Below, piece after piece: positions 1 through 8,486 of a stretch of DNA of 64,000 nt. The position numbers and the translations under genes were made by a program. The stretch covers positions 247,122 through 311,121 of the forward strand of contig NZ_KQ949078.1 in assembly GCF_001514305.1 (NCBI RefSeq), in the 5' to 3' direction. The notes beneath the pieces are model-generated. The model saw only the letters and a list, made by a program, of their open reading frames with translations, did not search any database and was not told the DNA's origin. Numbering within the stretch: position 1 is the first letter of the stretch; each line of letters begins with the position of its first letter. Source of the stretch: Streptomyces dysideae. GTDB lineage: Bacteria; Actinomycetota; Actinomycetes; Streptomycetales; Streptomycetaceae.

Positions 1-1044
1 CCCGGCGACGACGGCACCTCGCCCGCCGACGGCCTCACCCGCAGCGACGGCCCCGTGCCATCTCGCGCGCGCGGCACGGGCGCCGCCGGCGCCGACCTGG
101 CCGCCGAGGACGGCACCTCGCCCGCCGACGGCCCCGTGCCGGTCATCTCCCCCCTCGTACGCCGTCTCGCCCGCGAGAACGGCCTGGATCTGCGGGAGCT
201 GACCGGCTCCGGACCCGACGGGCTGATCCTGCGCGCCGACGTGGAGTACGCGCTGCGGGCCGCCGCCGTGCAGGGGCGGGCAGCGGAGCCGGCCACCGAG
301 CCGCACGCACGCGTGGCGCCCGCGCCGGCGACAGCGGCCCTCCCACAGACCCCCGGAGGGATCCGCGTCCCCCTCAAGGGCGTCCGCGGTGCTGTCGCCG
401 ACAAGCTCTCCCGCAGCCGACGCGAGATCCCGGACGCGACCTGCTGGGTGGACGCCGACGCGACCGAGCTCATGCGGGCGCGCACCGCGATGAACGCCGC
501 GGGCGGCCCGAAGATCTCCGTCCTCGCCCTGCTGGCCCGCATCTGCACCGCCGCCCTGGCCCGCTTCCCCGAGCTCAACTCCAGCGTCGACCTGGCGGCC
601 AGGGAGGTCGTCCAGTTCGACCACGTGCACCTCGGGTTCGCGGCGCAGACCGAGCGGGGACTGGTCGTGCCGGTCGTCCGGGACGCGCACGCGCGCGACG
701 CCGAGGGGCTCACCGCGGAGTTCGCCCGGCTCACCGAGGCGGCCCGCACCGGGTCCCTGACTCCGGCGCAACTCACCGGCGGGACCTTCACGTTGAACAA
801 CTACGGGGTGTTCGGCGTCGACGGTTCCACGCCGATCATCAACCACCCCGAGGCCGCGATGCTCGGCGTCGGCCGCATCGTCCCCAAGCCGTGGGTGCAC
901 GAGGGCGAGCTGGCGGTGCGGCAGGTCGTCCAGCTCTCGCTCACCTTCGACCACCGGGTGTGCGACGGCGGCACGGCGGGCGGCTTCCTGCGGTATGTGG
1001 CGGACTGCGTGGAACAGCCGGCGGTGCTGCTGCGCACGCTGTGA
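1..1044 (+). CDS. Dihydrolipoyl acyltransferase (E2), 5' end outside window
   Basis: The reading frame is open from base 1, so the lipoyl domain lies upstream and only the C-terminal 347 residues are seen. A flexible Ala/Pro-rich linker leads into a peripheral subunit-binding domain (ISPLVRRLAREN, roughly residues 49-85), a second linker, and the acyltransferase core from about residue 120 to the end. The catalytic HxxxDG motif is present (FDHRVCDGG, His codon at 952-954). E2 moves an acyl group from lipoate to CoA in pyruvate or branched-chain 2-oxoacid dehydrogenase. A complete E1alpha/E1beta/E2 set lies at 14884-18462, so this is the tail of a second set; two bkd clusters are usual in Streptomyces. 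Substrate is not decided by sequence. The stop codon directly abuts an ATG of the next gene. Confidence 0.9.
   Translation, partial: PGDDGTSPADGLTRSDGPVPSRARGTGAAGADLAAEDGTSPADGPVPVISPLVRRLARENGLDLRELTGSGPDGLILRADVEYALRAAAVQGRAAEPATEPHARVAPAPATAALPQTPGGIRVPLKGVRGAVADKLSRSRREIPDATCWVDADATELMRARTAMNAAGGPKISVLALLARICTAALARFPELNSSVDLAAREVVQFDHVHLGFAAQTERGLVVPVVRDAHARDAEGLTAEFARLTEAARTGSLTPAQLTGGTFTLNNYGVFGVDGSTPIINHPEAAMLGVGRIVPKPWVHEGELAVRQVVQLSLTFDHRVCDGGTAGGFLRYVADCVEQPAVLLRTL
10..132 (+). repeat. Two 24-bp direct repeats in the E2 linker
   Basis: An identical 24-base block encoding DGTSPADG occurs at 10-33 and 109-132, a spacing of 99 bp or 33 codons, and each copy is followed by a sequence encoding GPVP. 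This looks like an in-frame duplication that lengthened the inter-domain linker; such linkers tolerate length change. Confidence 0.7.
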
Positions 1045-1998
1045 ATGGGCGACCTTCGGCGCGTTCCCTGTGATCGCTGCGGCACGCATACTCGGGGGGT
1101 GACCGCGTACGAGCCGAGGGACGCCGCCGACGCCGGGTACGACGCCGTCGTGCTCGCCGGCGGTGCCGCCCGGCGGCTCGGTGGCGCCGACAAGCCCGGC
1201 CTGCGCGTCGGCGGCCGGGCGCTGCTCGACCGGGTGCTCGCCGCCTGCGACGACGCCCGCGCAACCGTCGTCGTCGCCGATCCGCGCCCGACCGCGCGGC
1301 CCGTCACCTGGGCGCGCGAGGACCCGCCGGGCGGCGGACCGCTCGCCGCCCTCGACGCGGGGCTGCGGCACACCACGGCCGAACACGTCGTCGTGCTCTC
1401 CGCCGATCTGCCGTTCCTCGAAGCGGGCACGGTACGGCGGCTGCTCGGCGCCCTGCGTGCGGGCGGCGCCGACGGTGTGCTGCTCACCGACGCCGACGGC
1501 CGCGACCAGCCGCTCGTCGCCGCGTACCGGGCAGCCGCCCTGCGCCGCGAACTGGCCGCCCTCACCGACGCGCACGGCGGCCTCACCGGCCTGCCGCTGC
1601 GCCGGCTGACCGGCGCGCTCGACCTCACCCGCGTCCCGGACCCCGTCGCGTCCTTCGACTGCGACACCTGGGACGACATCACCACCGCCAGGGCACGCAT
1701 CAGGGAGCATGGGCACGTGTTGGATGAATGGATTTCCGCAGTCAAGGACGAGCTGGGCATCGACCTCGACGTCGACACCAAGGTGCTGCTGGACCTGGCT
1801 CGCGACGCCGCCCACAGCGTGGCGCGGCCCGCGGCCCCGCTGACCACCTTCCTCGCCGGTTACGCCGCCGCGCAGGCAGGAGGTGGCCCCGAGGCCGTCG
1901 CCGAGGCCTCCCGCAAGGCCGCCGCCCTCGCCCTGCGCTGGGCCGAGGAGAACGCCCCGGCCGCCCCCGACGCCAAGCCCGCCCCGGACGCCGGATGA
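1045..1998 (+). CDS. MobA-like nucleotidyltransferase fused to DUF6457
   Basis: The N-terminal 210 residues are a MobA-type NTP transferase: LAGGAARRLGG-ADKP is the nucleotide-binding signature and SADLPF carries the metal-site Asp. Family members attach GMP to molybdopterin. After about residue 230 a small DUF6457 helical domain follows (DEWISAVKDELG onward), a fusion often seen in actinobacteria. The gene sits directly before moeA, with the stop overlapping the moeA start (ATGA), which supports a molybdenum-cofactor role. Start choice is open: ATG 1045 abuts the E2 stop, while GTG 1099 (VTAYEPRD) lies closer to the conserved domain but its G-run upstream is too close to be an ideal ribosome site. 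Confidence 0.85.
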   Translation: MGDLRRVPCDRCGTHTRGVTAYEPRDAADAGYDAVVLAGGAARRLGGADKPGLRVGGRALLDRVLAACDDARATVVVADPRPTARPVTWAREDPPGGGPLAALDAGLRHTTAEHVVVLSADLPFLEAGTVRRLLGALRAGGADGVLLTDADGRDQPLVAAYRAAALRRELAALTDAHGGLTGLPLRRLTGALDLTRVPDPVASFDCDTWDDITTARARIREHGHVLDEWISAVKDELGIDLDVDTKVLLDLARDAAHSVARPAAPLTTFLAGYAAAQAGGGPEAVAEASRKAAALALRWAEENAPAAPDAKPAPDAG

Positions 1999-3404
1999 CC
2001 GCCCCCGGTGTCCGCGCGGGAGAGGACGCCGAGGACCTCGACGTCGAGGAGGTACTCGCCCTCGTGAACCAGAACAACGGCCCCACCCCAGTACCGGCGC
2101 CTACGGGCACACCGCACAAGCCCGACGCCCACCACCACGCCACCCCCTGGCCCGAGGCCCGCGCAATCGCAGCCCGGGCCGCCCTCCCCCATGGCCTTAA
2201 GGGCATGGGAGGTGCCCCCATCGGCGCCCGCCGCGAGCCCGTCTCCGTCGCCCTCGACGACGCCCTGGGCCTCACCCTGGCCGCTCCCCTCAGCGCCCTC
2301 ACCGACCTCCCCTCCTTCGACACCTCGGCGATGGACGGCTGGGCGGTCGCGGGCCCCGGCCCCTGGGCCGTACGGGACGAGGGCGTCCTGGCGGGGCACG
2401 CCGCGCCCGAGCCCCTGACCGACGGCGAGGCCGTCCGGATCGCCACCGGCGCCCGGATCCCCCCGGACACCACCGCCGTCCTGCGCAGCGAGCACGGCCG
2501 TACCGACGACAAGGGCCGCCTGCACCTCAACCTCCCCCACTCTCGGCCTCGCTCGAGCGGGGGGACCCCCATGCTGCAGCACGGCCAGGACATCCGCCCC
2601 CGCGGCCAGGAGTGCCGCAGCGGCGACCAGCTCCTGCCCGTCGGCACCCTCGTGACCCCGGCCGTCCTCGGGCTGGCCGCGGCCGCCGGATACGACACCG
2701 TCACCGCCGTCCCCCGCCCCCGCGCCGAAGTGCTGATCCTCGGCGACGAACTACTCACCGAGGGGCGCCCGTACGGCGGCCTGATCCGCGACGCGCTCGG
2801 CCCGATGCTGCCGCCCTGGCTGCGCGCCCTCGGCGCCGAGATCACCGCCGTACGCCGGATCGGCGACGACGCAGACGCCCTGCACCGGGCGATCACGAAG
2901 TCCGGCGCGGACCTGATCGTCACCACCGGCGGCACCGCGTCCGGCCCGGTCGACCACGTCCACCCCACCCTGCGCCGCATCGGCGCCGAGCTCCTGGTGG
3001 ACGGCGTCAAGGTACGCCCCGGCCACCCCATGCTGCTGGCCCGGATCAAGGACAACCAGCACCTCGTCGGCCTCCCCGGCAACCCGCTCGCCGCCGTCTC
3101 CGGCCTGCTCACCCTCGCCGAACCCCTGCTGCGCACCCTCGCCGCACGCCCGGCCCCGGAGCCGTACGCCCTGCCGTTGCAGGAAGCCGCGCACGGGCAC
3201 CCGTACGACACCCGGCTCATCCCCGTCGTCCTGCGCGGCGACCGCGCCCTGCCGCTGCACTACAACGGCCCGGCCATGCTGCGCGGCATCGCGGCGGCCG
3301 ACGCCCTCGCCGTCGTACCCCCGGGCGGCGCCCGCGCGGGTCAGGAGGCGGAACTCCTCGACCTGCCGTGGGCGACCGCCGGAATCGGGGTGTGTTTCAC
3401 GTGA
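1995..3404 (+). CDS. moeA: Molybdopterin molybdenumtransferase MoeA
   Basis: MoeA inserts molybdate into adenylylated molybdopterin. Family features in order are the SFDTSAMDGWAV motif near residue 110, the ATGARIP segment, the MoCF-biosynthesis core with TTGGTASG near residue 315, the GHPMLLAR and GLPGNPLAAVSG motifs, and the C-terminal domain IV. The start is the ATG at 1995, overlapping the preceding stop. Two stretches not expected in MoeA, near residues 63-76 (LPHGLKGMGGAPI) and 179-193 (LPHSRPRSSGGTPM), are encoded by GC-rich palindromic elements inserted in frame (2182-2221 and 2531-2573). The last codons and stop lie inside a parS palindrome. The catalytic core appears intact. Confidence 0.92.
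   Translation: MTAPGVRAGEDAEDLDVEEVLALVNQNNGPTPVPAPTGTPHKPDAHHHATPWPEARAIAARAALPHGLKGMGGAPIGARREPVSVALDDALGLTLAAPLSALTDLPSFDTSAMDGWAVAGPGPWAVRDEGVLAGHAAPEPLTDGEAVRIATGARIPPDTTAVLRSEHGRTDDKGRLHLNLPHSRPRSSGGTPMLQHGQDIRPRGQECRSGDQLLPVGTLVTPAVLGLAAAAGYDTVTAVPRPRAEVLILGDELLTEGRPYGGLIRDALGPMLPPWLRALGAEITAVRRIGDDADALHRAITKSGADLIVTTGGTASGPVDHVHPTLRRIGAELLVDGVKVRPGHPMLLARIKDNQHLVGLPGNPLAAVSGLLTLAEPLLRTLAARPAPEPYALPLQEAAHGHPYDTRLIPVVLRGDRALPLHYNGPAMLRGIAAADALAVVPPGGARAGQEAELLDLPWATAGIGVCFT
2182..2221 (+). repeat. Palindromic element, TTAA-centred, inside moeA
   Basis: A C-run, a near-perfect inverted repeat CCCATGGCC-TTAA-GGGCATGGG (2188-2209) and a GGTGCCCCCAT end. It shares the overall design (CTCCCCC ... 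CCCCCAT) with the element at 2531-2573, and sits in a region of MoeA where family members have a variable linker. Boundaries are estimated. Confidence 0.6.
2531..2573 (+). repeat. Dispersed palindromic element, copy 1 (in moeA)
   Basis: A 43-bp block (CCTCCCCCACTCTCGG ... GCTCGAGCGGGGGG-ACCCCCATG) containing a CTCGAG core and complementary C- and G-runs. A copy with one difference occurs at 27227-27269. Here it is translated in frame as LPHSRPRSSGGTPM within moeA. Confidence 0.85.
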
Positions 3405-3410
3405 AACACA
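3391..3410. promoter_or_regulatory. parS: parS-like centromere site at the end of moeA
   Basis: A perfect 20-bp palindrome with core GTTTCACGTGAAAC, the consensus bound by Streptomyces ParB. It overlaps the last codons and TGA stop of moeA. A second core copy is at 38590-38603. Clusters of such sites mark the origin-proximal region. Confidence 0.88.
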
Positions 3411-3420
3411 GCGGGGCTGA

Positions 3421-4269
3421 TCACTTGCGGTTGTAGAGCCGCATCGTGACCGGCCCGAAGATCAGCAGGAACAGGCCCGCCCAGCCCAGCGACCAGGCGA
3501 TCTCGTCCGCCGGCCAGTCGCCCGCCATCAACTCGCGGACGGCCGACGCCAGATGGGAGATCGGGCTGTTGTTGACGAAGGCCTGCAGCCAGCCCGGCAT
3601 GGTCTTCGGGTCGACGAAGACGTTGGACAGGAACGTCAGCGGGAAGATCACCATCATGCTGACGCCCATCACCGACTTCTCGGTGCGCAGCATCAGCCCG
3701 AACATCGTCCAGATCCACGAGAACGCGAACGAGAACACGACCAGCAGCGCGATCCCGGCGACCACACCGACGACCCCGCCGTCCGGGCGGTAGCCGAGGA
3801 TCATGCCGACGGTGAGCATCACGACCGACGCGATCGTGTAGCGCAGGGCGTCGCCGAGGAGATAGCCGACCATCGTGGACGGCCGCCAGATGGGCAGCGA
3901 CCGGAACCGGTCGAAGACGCCCTTCTCGATGTCCGTGTTCACCGAGACCCCGGTGTACATCGTGATCATCACGACCGACATCACCAGGATGCCCGGCAGC
4001 AGGAACTGGATGTACTCCTTCGGGGACCCGGCCAGGGCGCCCCCGAACAGGTACGTGTACATCAGCACCATCATGATCGGGAACGCGGTGACGTCGAAGA
4101 GCTGCTCGGGTACGTGCTTGATCTTGAGCATCGCCCGCCAGCCGAAGGTCAGCGAGGCCGACAGGGCGCTGGGCCGTGGCGGCCGCTCCCCGGAGACGAG
4201 CAGCGCGGCGAGGGACTCGGCGCTGACGGGGGCGAGGTCCTTGGTCTCGGTCGTAGTCGCGGTGCTCAT
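3421..4269 (-). CDS. ABC transporter permease, DrrB type
   Basis: A 282-residue integral membrane protein of the ABC-2 (DrrB) family, with about six hydrophobic segments and the usual short cytoplasmic N-terminus ([11 protein letters not shown]). The segment [16 protein letters not shown] is typical of the conserved ABC-2 cytoplasmic loop. The start ATG at 4269 overlaps the stop of the ATPase gene (ATGA), so the two are translationally coupled and form one exporter. Related pairs export antibiotics or lipids; the substrate here is unknown. The gene converges on moeA, with the parS site between them. Confidence 0.9.
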   Translation of the reverse strand: MSTATTTETKDLAPVSAESLAALLVSGERPPRPSALSASLTFGWRAMLKIKHVPEQLFDVTAFPIMMVLMYTYLFGGALAGSPKEYIQFLLPGILVMSVVMITMYTGVSVNTDIEKGVFDRFRSLPIWRPSTMVGYLLGDALRYTIASVVMLTVGMILGYRPDGGVVGVVAGIALLVVFSFAFSWIWTMFGLMLRTEKSVMGVSMMVIFPLTFLSNVFVDPKTMPGWLQAFVNNSPISHLASAVRELMAGDWPADEIAWSLGWAGLFLLIFGPVTMRLYNRK

Positions 4270-5273
4270 GCCGCCACCTCGTCCTTCGAGTCGTGGGCGT
4301 CGTGAGTGTCGTGTCCGGTGAGGGCGAGGAACACCTCGTCCAGGCTGGGCTGGCCCAGCGAGAAGTTGTCGACGGTGATGCCGGTGCGGGCCAGTTCGGC
4401 GAGTGCGCGGGAGGCCTGCTCCGCGGCCGAGTCGCTCCTCGCCGTACCGAGGCGGGCCGTCAGCGCCACTGGGTCCGGCTCCAGCTGCACGTCCGCGTTC
4501 AGCGCCAGCCGCAGCACCTGCTCGGCCTCCGGCCGCTGTGCCGGGTCGCGCAGCCGCAGATGGACGGATCCGGCGCCGACGGACGCCTTCAGCTCGCCCT
4601 TGGTGCCCTCGGCGATCACCTTGCCGCGGTCGATGACGGCGATCCGGGACGCCAGCTGGTCCGCCTCGTCCAGATACTGCGTGGTCAGCAGCACGGTGGT
4701 GCCCTGGGCGACCACCGCGCGCACGATGTCCCACACCTGGTTGCGGCTGCGCGGGTCGAGTCCGGTCGTCGGCTCGTCGAGGAAGAGCAGGTCGGGGGTG
4801 TTGAGGATGGACGCGGCGATGTCGATACGGCGCCGCATGCCGCCCGAGTAGTGCTTGACCTGCTTCCCGGCCGCGTCCGAGAGCCCGAAGGCCTCCAGAA
4901 GCTGCCCGGAACGCGTCCGCGCCGCGTGCTTGCCGTGGCCGAGGAGGCGGCCGAGCAGGACCAGGTTCTCGGTGCCGGTGAGGTCCTCGTCCACGGACGC
5001 GTACTGCCCGGTCAGGCTCACCCGGCCGCGCACCACGTCGGCCTCGCGCACCACGTCGTGCCCGAAGACGTGCGCCTGACCGCCGTCGGGCCGCAGCAGG
5101 GTCGCGAGCATCTTCACTGTCGTCGTCTTCCCGGCGCCGTTCGGCCCGAGGACTCCGTACACCGTGCCGGCGGGGACCGCGAGGTCGACGCCGTCCACGG
5201 CCCGTGTCTCACCGAACGTCTTCACCAGGCCCGCGGTCTCGATCGCGAGACCGGACGTCGTCTGCGTGCTCAT
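4266..5273 (-). CDS. ABC transporter ATP-binding protein, DrrA type
   Basis: A 335-residue ATPase with Walker [11 protein letters not shown], signature HYSGGMRRR, Walker [13 protein letters not shown] and a DrrA-like C-terminal extension (about residues 225-320). It powers the adjacent DrrB-like permease. The start ATG at 5273 ([13 protein letters not shown]) was chosen because the N-terminus there matches the usual short lead before the domain; an upstream in-frame start at 5303 would add ten poorly matching residues. The gene runs away from the recombinase and has normal local GC usage. Confidence 0.9.
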   Translation of the reverse strand: MSTQTTSGLAIETAGLVKTFGETRAVDGVDLAVPAGTVYGVLGPNGAGKTTTVKMLATLLRPDGGQAHVFGHDVVREADVVRGRVSLTGQYASVDEDLTGTENLVLLGRLLGHGKHAARTRSGQLLEAFGLSDAAGKQVKHYSGGMRRRIDIAASILNTPDLLFLDEPTTGLDPRSRNQVWDIVRAVVAQGTTVLLTTQYLDEADQLASRIAVIDRGKVIAEGTKGELKASVGAGSVHLRLRDPAQRPEAEQVLRLALNADVQLEPDPVALTARLGTARSDSAAEQASRALAELARTGITVDNFSLGQPSLDEVFLALTGHDTHDAHDSKDEVAA

Positions 5274-5524
5274 GCTTCGGGTCCTTCCACGGGGTTCTTC
5301 CACGTGCTTGGGCTACGCATGGGGAGACTTTTACGGTCGCGCAAACTCATCGGTTCCGCACGGGGATTTCCCGCGGACCCGCCCAAAGACGGAGGGGTAT
5401 GGGACCGAGGACCGAGGTGTTGGTACACCCGCCCCGACATGACGTCGCCATCTCCTACTCCGAACGGGTGACCATTTCCGAGATGGGCTGCATCGTCTCC
5501 TTTAGGTCATATGAAATTCCCCCC

Positions 5525-7282
5525 ATGTCATCTAATGTGCAGAACAGCTGCGCTGCCGACTCAGCCGCCGACGATCAGCCCCGCGCCGTTCTCTATGCCC
5601 GTCAGTCCAAGCTGAACGAGGACGGCAGTGAGGCAAGCCCGGTCATGCAGTGGGAAGCGGGAGAAACGTTGTGTGCGGCCCGTGGCTACCGGGTCGTGCA
5701 CCGGTTCAAGGACGTTGGGAAGTCCGGTTGGGACCCCGGAACGCAGCGCCAGGGCTTCGAAGAATTGATGCGGTGGGTCCGTGGGGGCGAGTGCGACGTG
5801 GTTGTGATCTTCACCTTGTCCCGCCTGACCCGCCTGGGCGCACAAGAAGCCTTCGCCATCGAGACGGAGATGCGGGATCACGGCGTCTCACTCGTCAGCG
5901 TCCGCGAGCCGTACTTGGACACCAACAACCCGATCGGTGCCGGAATCTTTGCCATCATCGCGGGACTCGCCAAGCAAGAGAGTGACATCAAGTCGGCGTT
6001 CATCAGCAACACGAAGGAGCTCGCCCGCAAGGCGGGTGGTCATGTGTCCGGTACCGCGCCGTTCTGGGGGACGAACGAGAAGGCATTCACCGAAGACGAC
6101 GTGAAGTACGTCAAGATCGTCCCGACTGGTGAAGGGCGCCAGACGGTCCTGCTCATGCGGGACATGGCGATGAAGGACCGTCTGACGCCGGGGGAGATCG
6201 CCGAGAAGCTGACCGACAACCCCCGCACCCCTCCGCCTGGTTGGCGGGCGGTGCAAGGCAAGGCGCGCGTCGAGGCTCGGCGGAAGCGCGGCACGTACAA
6301 GGCATTCCCCGACAAGCCGAGATGGACCCCGCAAGCCGTTCTGCGGACGCTTCGTGACCCGCGCATCGCGGGCATGGCCGCCAACCGCGTGGGCTCCGAC
6401 AAGTGGGAGATCCGGCGCAACGCCGACGGAGACCCGATCCACGTGCACGAGCCGATCATCACCCCCGCTGAGTGGTACGCACTGCAGATCGCGATCTCCA
6501 CGGAGGGGAAGCACCGGCGCGAGTACCACGGCGGTACTTACCTGCTGACCGGCTGGCCGTTCCTGTATTCGTACTGCGGCGCCACGATGAGCACCACCAT
6601 CACGAAGGGGGTGCCTCGCTACCGGAGCAACCGGGAGGTCAGTGCAGCGCGCCAGATGTGCAAGCAGCGGGTCAGCATTCAGGTTGAGGCGACAGACGAC
6701 TACCTGGTCCGGCAGGTGTGGGCGCGTGTCATGAACGCCGACCCGGAAGATCCCGAAGACGCAACTCTGTTGGCCGCCGCTGCTCAGCGCTTCGCCCAGC
6801 GGCAGGACACGGTCGGTGTCGCCTTCGAGTGCAACGAACTTGAAGCGCAGATCGAGCACACGCAGGAGAGCCTGCGACAGATCTACGACGACCGCCGGGC
6901 GGGGCTCTACAAGGGGGCCGTGGGCCAAGCAGCGTTCATCGATGCCGTGCGGTCCATGCAGCTCACCGAAGAGACGTGCACGGTTCGGCTGCGGGAACTG
7001 CGCGAGACGCAGGTGAACATGGTGCGCCTGCCGTTGAATGAGTGGATCGAGGCAGCCGGACCAGAGCCGATCGGCGAAGGTACGCCATGGTCCACATGGA
7101 CCATGGCCGAACGGCGCGACTTCCTTAAACTCTGGGTTGACCATGTCGAGGTGCTCCCTGGCACACCGGGCCGGAAGGAAGTAGTCGTTGCGGAACGCCT
7201 ACTCATTCACTGGGCACGTCCGTTTACGGAAGCGACAGAAGACGCAGAAGACCAACAAGCCATGCCGGAAGAAGCCGCGTAA
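5525..7282 (+). CDS. Large serine recombinase, phiC31 integrase family
   Basis: A 585-residue site-specific recombinase. The resolvase-type catalytic domain covers about residues 20-165 with nucleophile Ser28 in YARQS and the FTLSRLTR arginines. The recombinase domain follows, with LRDPRIAGMAANRV as in phiC31 Int, then a zinc-ribbon region, a coiled coil near residue 440 and an acidic tail ending in EEAA like phiC31 Int. In the zinc ribbon the expected CxC reads SYC and the next expected Cys in YRC reads YRS, so two of four ligands seem lost. Codon usage is lower in GC than the neighbours. No other phage genes are present. Start is uncertain: ATG 5525 or ATG 5483; neither has a good ribosome site. 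Confidence 0.9.
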   Translation: MSSNVQNSCAADSAADDQPRAVLYARQSKLNEDGSEASPVMQWEAGETLCAARGYRVVHRFKDVGKSGWDPGTQRQGFEELMRWVRGGECDVVVIFTLSRLTRLGAQEAFAIETEMRDHGVSLVSVREPYLDTNNPIGAGIFAIIAGLAKQESDIKSAFISNTKELARKAGGHVSGTAPFWGTNEKAFTEDDVKYVKIVPTGEGRQTVLLMRDMAMKDRLTPGEIAEKLTDNPRTPPPGWRAVQGKARVEARRKRGTYKAFPDKPRWTPQAVLRTLRDPRIAGMAANRVGSDKWEIRRNADGDPIHVHEPIITPAEWYALQIAISTEGKHRREYHGGTYLLTGWPFLYSYCGATMSTTITKGVPRYRSNREVSAARQMCKQRVSIQVEATDDYLVRQVWARVMNADPEDPEDATLLAAAAQRFAQRQDTVGVAFECNELEAQIEHTQESLRQIYDDRRAGLYKGAVGQAAFIDAVRSMQLTEETCTVRLRELRETQVNMVRLPLNEWIEAAGPEPIGEGTPWSTWTMAERRDFLKLWVDHVEVLPGTPGRKEVVVAERLLIHWARPFTEATEDAEDQQAMPEEAA

Positions 7283-7341
7283 CGGGCTACTGGCAGCGGG
7301 CGGGGGCTTTTGAACTCTGTGGCGGGAGTAGCGTCGCCCGT

Positions 7342-8364
7342 ATGAAGGCAGTCACCATCACGCAGCCAGGCGGCCCCGAAGTGCTTGAGTGGACGGACGT
7401 GCCGGACCCTGTACCCCAGACCGGGGAAGTTCTCATCGAGGTGGAGGCAAGTGCTGTGAACCGCGCTGACATCCTCCAGCGACAGGGGCTCTACGACCCG
7501 CCCCCCGGTACCTCTCCGTACCCGGGATTGGAGTGCTCCGGCCGAATCGCCGCCCTTGGTCCCGGCGTCGCCAGTTGGACTGTGGGGGATGAGGTGTGTG
7601 CTCTGCTGACTGGCGGCGGGTACGCCGAGAAAGTCATCGCTCCCGTTGGACAGGTGCTCCCTATCCCTAAAGGTGTGGGCCTGGTAGAGGCCGCGGCCCT
7701 CCCCGAAGTCACCTGTACTGTCTGGTCCAATCTCTTCGGATGGTTCGACGGAGGAGACCTCACAAGTTCCGGCCTCTTCGCGGCCGCCCACCTCCGTCCC
7801 GGCGAGACCCTGCTGGTGCACGGCGGCTCCAGCGGCATCGGCACGATGGCGATCCAGCTGGCCAAGGCGGTCGGTGCCAAGGTCGCCGTCACGGCCGGCA
7901 CGCGGGAGAAGCTGGACCGGTGCGCCGAGCTGGGCGCCGACATCCTGGTCAACTACCGGGAGCAGGACTTCGTCGCCGCGGTCAGGAAGGCCACCAACGG
8001 CGCGGGCGCCGACGTCATCCTCGACAACATGGGCGCCAAGTACCTCGACCGCAACGTCAAGGCGCTCGCCGTCAACGGCCGCCTCGCGATCATCGGCATG
8101 CAGGGTGGAGTCAAGGGTGAGCTGAACATCGGCGCCCTCCTCGCCAAGCGCGCCGCGATCAGCGCGACCTCGCTGCGCGCCCGCCCGCTCGGCGAGAAGG
8201 CGGCGATCGTCGCGGCCGTACGCGAGCACGTCTGGCCCCTGATCGACGCCGGCCACGTACGCCCGGTCGTCGACCGAGAGGTCCCGATGAGCGATGCGGC
8301 CGCGGCACACCGGGTGGTGGAGGAGAGCGGCCACGTGGGCAAGGTCCTGTTGGTCGCCCCGTAG
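7342..8364 (+). CDS. NAD(P)H quinone oxidoreductase (PIG3-like), chimeric
   Basis: A 340-residue zinc-free medium-chain dehydrogenase of the PIG3/QOR type: N-terminal GroES-like domain (residues 1-125), then a Rossmann domain with VHGGSSGIGTMAIQLAK. Such enzymes reduce quinones with NADPH. The gene is composite in base usage. By my hand count about 43 of the first 147 codons end in A or T, against about 9 of the remaining 190. The switch falls near 7770, exactly where the protein carries about 14 residues (GWFDGGDLTSSGLF) that relatives lack between the TVWSN and LRPGETLL motifs. The 5' part resembles the adjacent recombinase gene in codon usage. See findings. Confidence 0.88.
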   Translation: MKAVTITQPGGPEVLEWTDVPDPVPQTGEVLIEVEASAVNRADILQRQGLYDPPPGTSPYPGLECSGRIAALGPGVASWTVGDEVCALLTGGGYAEKVIAPVGQVLPIPKGVGLVEAAALPEVTCTVWSNLFGWFDGGDLTSSGLFAAAHLRPGETLLVHGGSSGIGTMAIQLAKAVGAKVAVTAGTREKLDRCAELGADILVNYREQDFVAAVRKATNGAGADVILDNMGAKYLDRNVKALAVNGRLAIIGMQGGVKGELNIGALLAKRAAISATSLRARPLGEKAAIVAAVREHVWPLIDAGHVRPVVDREVPMSDAAAAHRVVEESGHVGKVLLVAP

Positions 8365-8400
8365 CTTCCCGGCCTGATCCGATCCGCCGGGCGGGCCCTC

Positions 8401-8486
8401 AGGGCGTGTCTTTCGGATCACCCTGGGGCCGCGGGCCAGGGCAGGCACCGCAGCACTGAGCCGGGCTGATCCGCCGTACACGCCCT
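8401..8486. repeat. MITE-like 86-bp inverted-repeat element
   Basis: Terminal inverted repeats of 20 bp (8401-8420, AGGGCGTGTCTTTCGGATCA; 8467-8486) match at 16 of 20 positions when one is reversed; the centre holds a smaller CCCTGG/CCAGGG hairpin. No coding capacity. It lies between two convergent genes and its right end supplies two bases of the stop codon of the membrane protein at 8485. It may also act as a terminator. No target duplication is obvious. Confidence 0.6.

Noticed and set aside
5274..7341. Complete prophage or conjugative element around the recombinase
   Set aside because: Only the recombinase is present; flanking genes are ordinary chromosomal genes, so at most a remnant exists.
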